Positions 17,503 through 25,935 are shown, counted from the first letter of the stretch. The stretch: DNA of 64,000 nucleotides from Thermotoga sp. Ku-13t (GCF_011057685.1 NZ_LNFY01000011.1:1-64000); one strand, 5' to 3'. Numbers and translations: made by a program. The notes: generated by a model not told the origin, from the sequence alone.

Positions 17503-17936
17503 AAGAACCATACTCTGCAAGGTTGCTGAATTTCGATCCGTACGCGAAGAAACAACCCGTCGTTGGCAGAATCGTGGCCGTTCTCAGAGGAAAGCTGGAA
17601 AACAGGAACCTCAACATTGTTGAGACCCGTTCGAGGGCGTTGAAAGCGGGAGAAATTCACGAGCTGATCATGACAGACGAGAAAGAAGCAACCTGTGGAA
17701 AAGTGGTGAACCGTATCGCGTACGTTGCTTTCATTGAGATCGTCCAGGGAGGCGTCGCAGTATCGAAAGATCAGGTCAGGTTGAACGACGGCAGGCTGCT
17801 TGGAACGCTCGTCGGTTTCGACGAGACACACATGCCCAACCACGAGAACATCGTGATCTACTCGGATCAGTTGATGAGCGGAGAAGAACTGGGACTTCAA
17901 ATCGGTGAGTATGTGATCTTCTACAAGGAGGGATGA
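17499..17936 (+). CDS. Conserved-looking small protein of unknown function
   Basis: 145 residues, no signal or membrane segment. The sequence looks like a beta-rich fold (repeated alternation of hydrophobic residues, for example AYVAFIEIVQGGVAV and GRLLGTLVGFDETHMPNHENIVIY given in two parts here) with a late HMPNHE motif that could bind metal or phosphate. It is wedged by ATGA overlaps between ridA and the PLP enzyme, so the three products are made together. Its size and position before the PLP enzyme invite comparison with two-subunit enzymes such as OrtA/OrtB, but I see no secure homology. Confidence 0.8.
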   Translation: MKEPYSARLLNFDPYAKKQPVVGRIVAVLRGKLENRNLNIVETRSRALKAGEIHELIMTDEKEATCGKVVNRIAYVAFIEIVQGGVAVSKDQVRLNDGRLLGTLVGFDETHMPNHENIVIYSDQLMSGEELGLQIGEYVIFYKEG

Positions 17937-19393
17937 GCATGTTCAAGTACAGATATCACCTGTACAGGCATTTGAAACAGTCTCTGCCGAAAATTCTAGA
18001 AGAAGCTAGGAAGGCTGCGGACGAGATAGGAATTCCCAAAGATTGGAGAGGGAAGTTCGGACTCACCGGCGCGATATCCGGTTGTCACGGTCTCGTGACC
18101 AGAGAGGTGGACGAAACGATCAGCGCTGTGGCACGCGAGGTGATTCCAAACAAAATCTTCGCCGATGAGATCAGAGACATCGTCAAGGATTATTACGGCG
18201 ACGATTACGATGCACTTCTGGTCAGCACCTGTGAAGCGGCGCTGTGGCTCAGCTTCGACGTGCTGGTGTCTCCGCCGTTCACAGGCAGGGGTGACAATTA
18301 CAGGACCCGCTACATCGTGCCCTACGAAAGACACCTTCACCACCATGGAGGTTACGGCAGACCTTTCCCACCACGGTACAAAGATATATTCGCAGACAGG
18401 GGCTGCACCGCGGGTGAGCTCGGTTTCTATGGAAAAAGGCTTGAAAATGTAGACGTCATCATAGTTCCCATGGCTGGCGCACGCTACACGGTGCACGGAA
18501 TAAAGTACCATCCGGCAATTCTTTTGAGCGGCGTGAAGGCAGAAGAAACCGCGAAACGAATAAGAAAAGTTGCAGAACAGCACGTAGAAATGCTCGCAGG
18601 TTTTTCATCGCTCGGGTACGACACAGTCGGTTACGGCTACGGAGAAAAAGACGAAGATGGCGTACCCATACTGCAAAAAAGGCTCGGAGAGCTCGCGGAA
18701 GAATTCAACGTGCCGTACATCGTGGACAACGCCTGGGGTGTGCCTTTCATCGGAGCTGATCCGAGAAAGATCGGCGCGTGGGTCATAACCTACAGCATGG
18801 ACAAAGCTGCGGGAGCCCCAACGTGTGGTCTGATCATTGGAAGAGAAGAGGTCATGGTGCAGATAAGAAGGGCGATGGGCACACACGGTGATAGATACGG
18901 TACGCCGTCGAGCTACGGTAAGGCCGCGTACGTGACATTCGACCCGGGCAAGGAAGCTCTGGCAGGGGCCATCGCCGCTCTGAAAGCTCTGAGGAACAAG
19001 GCTGACAAGTTCAAAAGGAACGTCGACAGACTCTACGAAATCACTGTGGAAGAATTCTCCAACCTCGATGCTCGCATCAAACACATCTTCAGAATCTCCA
19101 AGAGTTACAACTCGGGTGCCGTGGAAATCAACTACGACGATTGCTGGGAAAAAGGCGTACCGTTCCCGATCTTCCCCATTGAGGACATGTACGCGGGCAC
19201 GAATATACTCCAGATCGGTACCGATGCGATGGGCATTATTCAAACGATCGCGTACGATGGGAACATATTCATCTCACTCGGGCTTGGCACGACGGATGAA
19301 AATGGTGATATCATTGAAGACAAAACAAGGCTCGCGGTCAGAGGTCTCGTCAAGCTCATAGAGATCGTCGCTAAATATTCCAATGTCCTGTGA
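17933..19393 (+). CDS. PLP-dependent fold-type I enzyme, substrate unknown
   Basis: 486 residues with the hallmarks of the aspartate-aminotransferase fold: the pair LLVSTCEAALW as cofactor-phosphate site, D265 in PYIVDNAWGVPF, and the Schiff-base lysine K291 in ITYSMDKAAGAPTCG. A histidine-rich stretch (ERHLHHHGGYGRPF, about 132-145) in the N-terminal third is unusual. The overall shape recalls SelA/SepSecS-like or lyase relatives rather than ordinary aminotransferases. Its ATG overlaps the preceding stop. In the operon it is the only PLP fold-type I enzyme and so the likely carbon-carbon or carbon-nitrogen cleaving step. Reaction and substrate are not determinable here. Confidence 0.85.
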   Translation: MSMFKYRYHLYRHLKQSLPKILEEARKAADEIGIPKDWRGKFGLTGAISGCHGLVTREVDETISAVAREVIPNKIFADEIRDIVKDYYGDDYDALLVSTCEAALWLSFDVLVSPPFTGRGDNYRTRYIVPYERHLHHHGGYGRPFPPRYKDIFADRGCTAGELGFYGKRLENVDVIIVPMAGARYTVHGIKYHPAILLSGVKAEETAKRIRKVAEQHVEMLAGFSSLGYDTVGYGYGEKDEDGVPILQKRLGELAEEFNVPYIVDNAWGVPFIGADPRKIGAWVITYSMDKAAGAPTCGLIIGREEVMVQIRRAMGTHGDRYGTPSSYGKAAYVTFDPGKEALAGAIAALKALRNKADKFKRNVDRLYEITVEEFSNLDARIKHIFRISKSYNSGAVEINYDDCWEKGVPFPIFPIEDMYAGTNILQIGTDAMGIIQTIAYDGNIFISLGLGTTDENGDIIEDKTRLAVRGLVKLIEIVAKYSNVL

Positions 19394-19405
19394 TGGGGTG
19401 ATCCT

Positions 19406-20704
19406 ATGGCGAGGGCACCAAGGGTAGTTGTGGTCGGAGGAGGGTGGGGTGGTTGTGCGGCCGCCGCGGCCGCACGTAAGGCTGGAGCTGAGGTCATCCT
19501 CATCGAAAGGACGGACATGTTGCTCGGCACGGGCCTGGTTGGAGGCATCTTTAGAAACAATGGCAGGTTCACGGCCGCCGAAGAGATGCTGGAAATGGGG
19601 GCAGACATCTTCAGCGTGATGGACAGGTGCGCCATCCACAAGAACGTTGAATTTCCTGGCCACAAGCACGCAAGTCTGTACAGCGTCTACAAGATCGAGC
19701 CCGCGATTCGAGAGTACCTCACCAACCTTGGTGTTCAGATCCTCACGAACGCACGCGCCACAGACGTGGCGAAGGAAGGCAACAGGATCGTTTGTGTCGT
19801 GATCGAGAAGCATGAACCGATCCACGGAGATGCGTTCGTTGACGCAACGGGCACTTCAGCGGTGCCGAGCAACTGCACGAAGTACGGTAACGGTTGTGCC
19901 ATGTGCATTCTCAGGTGCCACAGTTTCGGTCCGAGAATCAGCATCACGACGAAGGTTGGCGTGGAAGAGTGGGTCGGTAAACAGCCCAATGGCAGCGTTG
20001 GCGCCATGAGTGGGTCTTGTAAACTCGTCAAGGATTCTATTGATCCGGGTATCGTGAAAGAGCTCGAAGAGAAAGGTTGCGCGCTCGTACCAGTACCTTC
20101 TAAAGTGAGAGAAGAAGAAGAAGAAAAGCTTTTGAGCATGAAGGCGTGTCAGCAGTATGCACTACCCGAGTATGTAGAAAATCTGGTTCTGCTCGATACG
20201 GGTCCTGTGAAGCTGATGACTCCTTTTTTCCCACTCGAACAGCTTCGAAAGATCCCGGGAATGGAAAAGGCCCGCTACGAAGATCCCATCGCTGGCGGGA
20301 AGGGTAACTCCATGAGGTACTTCGGTTTTGCCAACTGTACGCCCGAACTGCAGGCGATAGGCCCGGTTGACAATCTGTTCTGTGCCGGTGAAAAGGCCGG
20401 GGCGATGGTGGGACACACCGAGGCGATCGTCACCGGTACGCTGGCGGGTCACAACGCGGTGAGGAAAGCTGTCGGTGAGAAATTGCTCAGATATCCTGAT
20501 GAACTTGCGGTTGGAGACTTCGTCAACCACGTGATCGAAGAGATGAAAAAAGAGGAAGGTCGTCAGTACAAGTACACCTTCTCAGGTTCGATCTATTTCA
20601 AGCGCATGGTCCAGAAAGGTCTCTACACGACCGACATTGAACAGATCAAGAAAAGAGTGCATGAAGCCAATATGAGCAACATCTTCAACACCAAACTGGT
20701 GTGA
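19406..20704 (+). CDS. FAD-dependent oxidoreductase with cysteine cluster
   Basis: 432 residues. The N-terminus has the dinucleotide fold VVVGGGWGGCAAAAAARKAGAEV with a distal acid in LIERTD, and the C-terminal FAD-ribityl segment is LFCAGEKAGAMVGHTEAIVTG, the type found in GidA/TrmFO-like and related flavoproteins. A central block CTKYGNGCAMCILRC holds four cysteines within 15 residues, suited to an iron-sulphur or zinc site or a redox disulphide. It starts 12 nt after the PLP enzyme gene. In context it may oxidise an amine or amino-ketone intermediate; this is inference. Confidence 0.85.
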   Translation: MARAPRVVVVGGGWGGCAAAAAARKAGAEVILIERTDMLLGTGLVGGIFRNNGRFTAAEEMLEMGADIFSVMDRCAIHKNVEFPGHKHASLYSVYKIEPAIREYLTNLGVQILTNARATDVAKEGNRIVCVVIEKHEPIHGDAFVDATGTSAVPSNCTKYGNGCAMCILRCHSFGPRISITTKVGVEEWVGKQPNGSVGAMSGSCKLVKDSIDPGIVKELEEKGCALVPVPSKVREEEEEKLLSMKACQQYALPEYVENLVLLDTGPVKLMTPFFPLEQLRKIPGMEKARYEDPIAGGKGNSMRYFGFANCTPELQAIGPVDNLFCAGEKAGAMVGHTEAIVTGTLAGHNAVRKAVGEKLLRYPDELAVGDFVNHVIEEMKKEEGRQYKYTFSGSIYFKRMVQKGLYTTDIEQIKKRVHEANMSNIFNTKLV

Positions 20705-20719
20705 GGGGGTGGCGTTCGC

Positions 20720-22093
20720 GTGGTGGAGTTGACGCTGGCTCACTGGCTGTACCTCGTCTTCATGGTATTGGTAGTCGTGACCATGTTTCTGCGAAAAGAC
20801 ACACCACTGATCTGTCTGCTCGGAGCACTGCTCATCGGCTGGGCAGTCACAAAATCGTTCATCGGAGCCATCCAGTCTGTGTTCAATGCGATCGTCGTCG
20901 CAGGTGTGGAACTGCTCGGTATCGTGGTCGTCATCTCGCTCATGGTGGCGCTCTCGAAGCAGATGGAGAAGAGTGGAGCCGCAGCTGTGCTGATCAGAAC
21001 GCTCGGCAAACCGATCAAAGGCCCGAGGTCCGCGTTCTGGTTCGTGGGCATCATCACGGCGATCCTCGCACTGTTCATCTGGCCCACGCCTTCCGTAGCA
21101 CTGATAGGTAGCCTGCTCGTTCCCGTGGCCGTCAGCGCTGGTCTTTCTCCAGTCGGGGCCGGTGTGGCAATCGCGATGTTCGCTTACGGTGTGTCTCTCA
21201 CAACAGACTTTGTCATTCAGGGTGCGCCAACACTGACTGCGAAAGCTGCGGGGATAGGCGTTGGGGAAGTCATGGTCGCGATGGTGCCTCTGATCATCGC
21301 CTGGGCCGTGGTGACGATACCACTCGCGTATTTTTGGACCATGAGGGCGAACAGGAACTACGATCCGCGCAAGGACATCGAGCTGTTTGGAGAAAGCGTC
21401 ATGAAGACAAAGAGTGAAGAGTTCAGCACATTTGCGAAAGTGGAAGCAGTGGTGGTTGCCCTCGCCTTTTTGATCGACATCGTCCTGATGCTCGCACTGA
21501 AACTGCGCGGGGGTGATGCGACGGCTCTGCTCGGCGGTACTGCGGCAATGTTGCTGTTCGTGTTCACGCTCCTGCAGTACAAAGGAGAAGGCCTTGAGAT
21601 CGGAGTCGATTTCCTCAGGGACGGTTTCATGTTCGGCGTCAAGATCTTCGCACCTGTTTTCATCATCGCTGCCATGTTCTACATGGGCAGTGGCGCTGCG
21701 AAACAAATCTTCGGTGATGCGGGAAGACCCCTGCTCTTCGATCTGGCCAACGCGCTCGCACAGAAAGTACCCCTGAACAAGTACGCTGTCGCTCCGATGC
21801 AGGCAATAATTGGAGCGATCACGGGTCTTGATGGTTCTGGCTTTTCAGGTCTTCCACTCGTAGGAACGCTCGCCGGTGGTCTGGCACCCGTGGCGAACGT
21901 GAAGACATCGGTTATGGCCGCACTCGGTCAACTCACGGCGGTCAACTGCGGTGGAGGAACGATCGTTCCATGGGCCCTGATCGCCGTTGCAGCTGTCTGC
22001 AAGACGAAGCCTGAAGAGATCGCGAGAAAGAACTTCGTTCCAGTGATCCTCGGTTACGTGGCTGCCACGATAGTAGCGATGATCCTCATGTGA
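20720..22093 (+). CDS. Ion-coupled transporter, IT/NhaC-GntP-like
   Basis: 457 residues with about 12 hydrophobic segments and start at GTG 20720 after GGGGGTGG. Two similar halves are visible, each with a small-residue-rich re-entrant stretch (IWPTPSVALIGSLLVPVAVSAG split at the middle, and DGSGFSGLPLVGTLAGG), the architecture of the ion-transporter superfamily that includes NhaC, GntP and dicarboxylate carriers. Ornithine and lysine fermentation clusters of clostridia carry NhaC-type genes, so an amino-acid carrier or exchanger would fit. The substrate cannot be read from the sequence. Confidence 0.85.
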   Translation: MVELTLAHWLYLVFMVLVVVTMFLRKDTPLICLLGALLIGWAVTKSFIGAIQSVFNAIVVAGVELLGIVVVISLMVALSKQMEKSGAAAVLIRTLGKPIKGPRSAFWFVGIITAILALFIWPTPSVALIGSLLVPVAVSAGLSPVGAGVAIAMFAYGVSLTTDFVIQGAPTLTAKAAGIGVGEVMVAMVPLIIAWAVVTIPLAYFWTMRANRNYDPRKDIELFGESVMKTKSEEFSTFAKVEAVVVALAFLIDIVLMLALKLRGGDATALLGGTAAMLLFVFTLLQYKGEGLEIGVDFLRDGFMFGVKIFAPVFIIAAMFYMGSGAAKQIFGDAGRPLLFDLANALAQKVPLNKYAVAPMQAIIGAITGLDGSGFSGLPLVGTLAGGLAPVANVKTSVMAALGQLTAVNCGGGTIVPWALIAVAAVCKTKPEEIARKNFVPVILGYVAATIVAMILM

Positions 22094-22100
22094 AACATGA

Positions 22101-22120
22101 GGGGGCGCAAAAGCGTCCCC
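22101..22120 (+). terminator. Stem-loop inside the amino-acid operon
   Basis: GGGGGCGC pairs with GCGTCCCC (one G-U pair) around AAAA, seven bases after the transporter stop. Only a short CCTTCTT follows, so it is more likely a processing or partial-termination element than a full stop. Confidence 0.5.
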
Positions 22121-22139
22121 CCTTCTTGGGGGCTGGACT

Positions 22140-22976
22140 GTGAAGATAAGGTTCTTCAAGATGAACGGCGCGGGGAACGATTTCATCGTCATAGACAACA
22201 GAGAGAACGTGCTCGCAGATTTCGATATAAGCTATTTTGTTCGCATGGTGTGCCGTCGGGGTAAATCCATCGGTGCGGATGGGCTCATGTTGCTCGAACC
22301 TTCAGAAACCGTGGACTTCAAAATGAGATACTTCAACAGCGATGGTTCTGAAGGGGAGATGTGTGGCAACGGAGCCCGGTGCATCGCGAGGTTTGCGAAT
22401 CTGATCGGTGTTGCTGGTGAGCGTATGCGTTTTGAAACCATCTCCGGGATACACGAAGCGGAAATTTTGGGCGAAGAAGTGCGCATCATGTTTCCAAACC
22501 TCAGCCTGCACGACTTCGAATTCTTTCAGAAACGAGATTTCGGCTTTGGAACTGTTGAGTACCATTTCGGCACGGTCGGAGTACCACACACGGTGATTTT
22601 CAAAGACGCCGTCGAATCGATGGAGGACGAGATCTTTCTGAGATGGGGAAGAAAGATAAGGTATTCCTTGGACGTGTTTCCGAAGGGGACAAACGTGAAC
22701 TTCGTCCAGGTCGTGGGAAAATCCAGAATAATCGTGAGAACCTACGAACGCGGCGTTGAGAATGAAACGCTCGCCTGCGGGACTGGTTCGATCGCCTCGA
22801 GCATCGTTTCCTTCCTCACGAACAAGGTCGAACCACCCGTGAGTGTGAAGGTCAAGGGTGGGGAGCTGAAGGTCGGTTTTGAACGGCACGGCGACGAGTT
22901 CAGAAACGTTTATCTTCAAGGAGATGCACGCGTTGTCGCTGAAGGTTACATCCTGCCAGACGCGTGGAAAGAATGA
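22140..22976 (+). CDS. DapF-type PLP-independent amino-acid racemase/epimerase
   Basis: 278 residues from a GTG start. All DapF hallmarks are present: MNGAGNDF at 8-15, the catalytic cysteine C75 in EGEMCGNGARC and the second catalytic cysteine C213 in ACGTGSIAS. The classical member epimerises LL- to meso-diaminopimelate. Here there is no lysine-biosynthetic gene nearby, while the next genes encode an aminomutase-like enzyme of a family whose members act on D-ornithine or D/L-lysine, so I infer a catabolic racemase. It could still be the cell's diaminopimelate epimerase if no other copy exists. Confidence 0.9.
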   Translation: MKIRFFKMNGAGNDFIVIDNRENVLADFDISYFVRMVCRRGKSIGADGLMLLEPSETVDFKMRYFNSDGSEGEMCGNGARCIARFANLIGVAGERMRFETISGIHEAEILGEEVRIMFPNLSLHDFEFFQKRDFGFGTVEYHFGTVGVPHTVIFKDAVESMEDEIFLRWGRKIRYSLDVFPKGTNVNFVQVVGKSRIIVRTYERGVENETLACGTGSIASSIVSFLTNKVEPPVSVKVKGGELKVGFERHGDEFRNVYLQGDARVVAEGYILPDAWKE

Positions 22977-23002
22977 ACCCGCTCGAAAGTGAGGTGGGCT
23001 TA

Positions 23003-23230
23003 ATGATAGACAGGATCATCGACGCGTTCGATGTGGAAACCACTTTGCTGGCCAAAAGCGAAGAAGAAGCGAAGAACATCGCCGTTCAGTACTTCAAATC
23101 CCTCGGGTTCAACGACGTCGACGTGGTGTTCGTCGAGCACAGCAATTTTGCTGCCAGGATCCGCCTGCGCGTTTATGTGTTCAGACCGGGTGACAAATAC
23201 GCCTGGCTCGCTGGAGGCGATACGGAATGA
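23003..23230 (+). CDS. Small OAM-dimer-like subunit of an aminomutase
   Basis: 75 residues from the ATG at 23003, which has GAGGTGG at proper spacing; an ATG at 22964 inside the racemase gene lacks one. The alternation of helix (AKSEEEAKNIAVQYFKSLGF) and strand (NDVDVVFVEHS, ARIRLRVYVF) matches what I recall of the dimerisation segment preceding the B12 domain in OraE/KamE. In those proteins a nearby lysine (K629 in OraE) holds PLP; here the equivalent stretch has K18 one place earlier, followed by glutamates. Its stop overlaps the ATG of the mutase gene. It is a separate polypeptide rather than part of the large subunit, which is unusual. Confidence 0.65.
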   Translation: MIDRIIDAFDVETTLLAKSEEEAKNIAVQYFKSLGFNDVDVVFVEHSNFAARIRLRVYVFRPGDKYAWLAGGDTE

Positions 23231-25005
23231 AATTCGTGCTCTTCCCACTCGATCCTGTTCACGATGTGGCGTTGAAGATGTTGAACAGAGAACTCTTGAA
23301 GAGGAGATATCAAACCATACTGTTACCACCCGACACGAAAATGGAAGAAGTTGTCGAGCTGTGCCAGAAGGAAAATCCAGATTTCATCATGGTGAGCAGA
23401 ACAGTCGGCTACGGTGCCGCCGAATTGCTGGCCAGGTTCATAGACATGCTGGACGCGGCGGGTTTGAGAAAGAAATGCAAGGTCGTGGTTGGTGGCAAAG
23501 CGATCACGAAAGAGCTCGCTGCGGAACTGGGTTACGATGCGGGCTTCGGTGATAAAACGAACTGGGAAGAAGTCATCGCTTTCGTCGAAGGGAGAAAAGT
23601 GCAAGAATCGAAAAGCAGGATTGTTAAAACCAAACGCGACATAACACAGGGTTATTCGTACAGAGTCCACTACAGCGCGTTCAAAGACCTGCTCGAGAAG
23701 ATAACGGATCAGATAATCGACTGGGCAAGAGACAGGACCAGCCCCGGAATCGAGCGAGCAAAGATGAGAGAGAAGATGTTGCAGGGCGAAGATCTCCTGG
23801 ATGACTATTTAAAGCTGTGCGATGATACGGTTGTTTCTTATTTCAAAAAGAACACGCTTCCAAAGAAAGTGAGGTTCATAACAGAAGGAGAGAAGAAAAA
23901 GTTCGATCGACTTGTTCGCGAAACCAGATTCGAAGGAAAAATCCTGCGCCACAGCTTCGATAGACCTCTCGTTTTCGTTCAGTACGGAACGGGCTGTCCC
24001 TTCATGGATGCGATGCACATAAAGATCAGCGAAGCGTGGGGCGCCGATGGGGTTCTTCATTTCGATCCTTCCTGGGGTGCAAGGTGCGAAGGTTTACTCG
24101 AAGGTCTGCTGGCGCACGAGGAAGATGGATCGATCATAACCTTCGAAAACCTGAAGCTCATAAAGTCAGCGCTGAATGATTCCACACTCTGGTGTGTCAG
24201 GGCGCATAGGGGTCTAAACACGCCAGAAACCGTGCTGCTCGCAGCGCATGCAAAGGCCGATCTGACCAAAATAAACATGGTCTATGGTTCTCTGAACGGT
24301 GGTACCGACCCGGAGAGGCTCACTGTCGATGGAGTGTACGCCATAAAGCTGGCGGCCAGATACAACCTTCCTTACGACATACCGACCAACGAAGAGCTCG
24401 GGGGCGTACCCGCACACAAGGCGCTCGCCGGCATGCTCGTGGTGGCGTACCTCGGAGTGAAATTGAACGCGAAACCCATTCTGAAGCCCTTGTTCTGTTA
24501 TTCACCAGACGTGATGATCAACGATTACATGAAGGACAACTACATCGATTACAACGCAGCGAAAGTAATCGCACTGAGGCGCATCATCGACGCACCGATC
24601 TGGCCAGGTGAACCCATCGGTTTCATGACGCACACCGAAGACAGGGTTCAGTCTGCCATGACGACGGCCCTGCACGCCGCGCTCGCAAGTTCCCTTGGGC
24701 TCGATGCCATAACCATCGCTTCCACCGACGAAGCTTATGCGCGCGGTGCGATCACGGTGAGCGCGCGTATCGATACCCTCAGGGCGATCGCGGAAGCCTT
24801 CAGATTCTTCGGACGGGCGAAGATAGAACCGACAAAACAGGCAGAAGAGTTCGCAGAAAGGATCGTTGAAGGTGTGTACGAAACGCTTAAGAAGGTTGCG
24901 GAAAGGGAAGACTTTGTGGCGTCCCTGCACGAAGGTCTGTTCGGAACACGCGAAGAAGGTGCGAACCCAGGTAGAGCAGGAAGAGGCACGGTGAGAAAGT
25001 GCTGA
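23227..25005 (+). CDS. Adenosylcobalamin-dependent aminomutase-like protein with N-terminal B12 domain
   Basis: 592 residues. Residues 1-124 look like the Rossmann B12 domain of OraE/KamE: a histidine H12 at the place of the DxHxxG ligand (here PVHDVA), SRTVG at 57-61, VVGG at 87-90 and DAGFG at 104-108, a string I recall in that family. Residues about 240-545 are barrel-like (AWGADGVLH, EGLLEGLL, MTHTEDRVQSAMTTALHAALASS given here in part), comparable to the KamD/OraE catalytic barrel or glutamate mutase E. In known enzymes the B12 domain is C-terminal or separate; here it leads. It overlaps the small subunit gene (ATGA) and the P-loop gene. Confidence 0.72.
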   Translation: MKFVLFPLDPVHDVALKMLNRELLKRRYQTILLPPDTKMEEVVELCQKENPDFIMVSRTVGYGAAELLARFIDMLDAAGLRKKCKVVVGGKAITKELAAELGYDAGFGDKTNWEEVIAFVEGRKVQESKSRIVKTKRDITQGYSYRVHYSAFKDLLEKITDQIIDWARDRTSPGIERAKMREKMLQGEDLLDDYLKLCDDTVVSYFKKNTLPKKVRFITEGEKKKFDRLVRETRFEGKILRHSFDRPLVFVQYGTGCPFMDAMHIKISEAWGADGVLHFDPSWGARCEGLLEGLLAHEEDGSIITFENLKLIKSALNDSTLWCVRAHRGLNTPETVLLAAHAKADLTKINMVYGSLNGGTDPERLTVDGVYAIKLAARYNLPYDIPTNEELGGVPAHKALAGMLVVAYLGVKLNAKPILKPLFCYSPDVMINDYMKDNYIDYNAAKVIALRRIIDAPIWPGEPIGFMTHTEDRVQSAMTTALHAALASSLGLDAITIASTDEAYARGAITVSARIDTLRAIAEAFRFFGRAKIEPTKQAEEFAERIVEGVYETLKKVAEREDFVASLHEGLFGTREEGANPGRAGRGTVRKC

Positions 25006-25889
25006 GCATCGGCGTTCTGGGAACCGCGAAGAACACGGGAAAAACGACCACGGTGAACGCGTTGCTGAAATGCCTCGCTGGAAAGTCTCTGGCCATCACG
25101 AGCATCGGTTTCGATGGCGAAGATCTCGACCACATCACGGGCCTTCCAAAACCCAAAGTCGTGGTGGAAGAAGGGACCGTGGTGGCCACGAACGAACAGG
25201 TTGCAAAACATTCAACGGCGAAGCTGCAGCTGCTGAGAAAGCTCAACATCGCAACGGCCTTTGGACCAGTCTGCCTCTACAAGGTCAGACAGTCCGGCAC
25301 CGTGGTGCTCGTCGGTCCAAACAACAGCGAAGACCTCCTCGTGCTTAAGGATGTTTTGAAGAGTGAACAGATAGAAATTTTCCTGGTGGATGGGGCGATA
25401 AACCGCGTCGTACCGCTCCAGCATGTAGAGTTCGTTATTCTCGCACTCGGTGCTTCCAGATCTACCAGCATCGCTGTTCTGCTCACCGAAGCGAGAGTCA
25501 TTGCGAAAGCTCTGAGATTACCCTTAAGTGAAGACGACAGAAAAGTGATCGAGGGCCTGGTCAGTCAGGACAAACTGAAATCTCTCTGGAATGAACGCAT
25601 CACGGTGGAGTCTCCCATGCACCTTTTGCTCGCTGAAGATCTTGCAGGTCTTGAACGTTTGTTGGACAAGATCGACATTGCCGTGCTGAGAAGGCCAGAA
25701 TTGATCTGCGTGACGATCAATCCATACTATCCAGTGAGACGCATGGAAGGTTTCGCCCTTGACCACGTGGATCTGACAGAACTCTCAAGGACCATAGAAC
25801 AGGAGTTGAACGTACCGTGTCTGGACGTGATGAAAGAAGAAGAAAGATTGTGCAGGATCGTTGAAGAGAAAATTCGTGGCTTGAAATAA
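24999..25889 (+). CDS. P-loop NTPase, candidate mutase reactivase
   Basis: 296 residues, GTG start at 24999 inside the 3' end of the mutase gene. It opens with a Walker A, GTAKNTGKTT (K15), continues with IGFDGEDLDHITGLPKP and a region with LVGPNNSEDLLVLKDVL, and ends with a mixed alpha/beta domain. There is no transporter or signature motif. B12 aminomutases inactivate readily and their clusters often encode ATP-dependent reactivating factors (for example KamB/KamC near lysine 5,6-aminomutase), so a reactivase or cofactor-loading role is my inference from position. It ends the operon at a strong terminator. Confidence 0.75.
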   Translation: MLSIGVLGTAKNTGKTTTVNALLKCLAGKSLAITSIGFDGEDLDHITGLPKPKVVVEEGTVVATNEQVAKHSTAKLQLLRKLNIATAFGPVCLYKVRQSGTVVLVGPNNSEDLLVLKDVLKSEQIEIFLVDGAINRVVPLQHVEFVILALGASRSTSIAVLLTEARVIAKALRLPLSEDDRKVIEGLVSQDKLKSLWNERITVESPMHLLLAEDLAGLERLLDKIDIAVLRRPELICVTINPYYPVRRMEGFALDHVDLTELSRTIEQELNVPCLDVMKEEERLCRIVEEKIRGLK

Positions 25890-25892
25890 AAA

Positions 25893-25912
25893 GCCGGCGC
25901 ACCGGCGCCGGC
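25893..25912. terminator. Bidirectional terminator, end of amino-acid operon and GH16 gene
   Basis: GCCGGCGC pairs with GCGCCGGC around ACCG; CTCTTTTT follows on the plus strand and CTTTTTATTTC on the minus strand. It lies 3 nt after the P-loop gene and 23 nt beyond the convergent GH16 stop. Confidence 0.88.
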
Positions 25913-25935
25913 CTCTTTTTCAGCGAGCTCAAAGG

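Noticed and set aside
20582-21706. 374-codon open frame opposite the transporter and FAD genes
   Set aside because: Extremely rich in His, Arg, Asp and Gln as expected for an antisense reading of membrane-protein codons; the plus-strand genes are certain.
22140-22976. Calling the racemase gene dapF of lysine biosynthesis
   Set aside because: Motifs fit DapF, but it is embedded in a catabolic-looking operon with no lysine-pathway gene, so the specific name is not supported.
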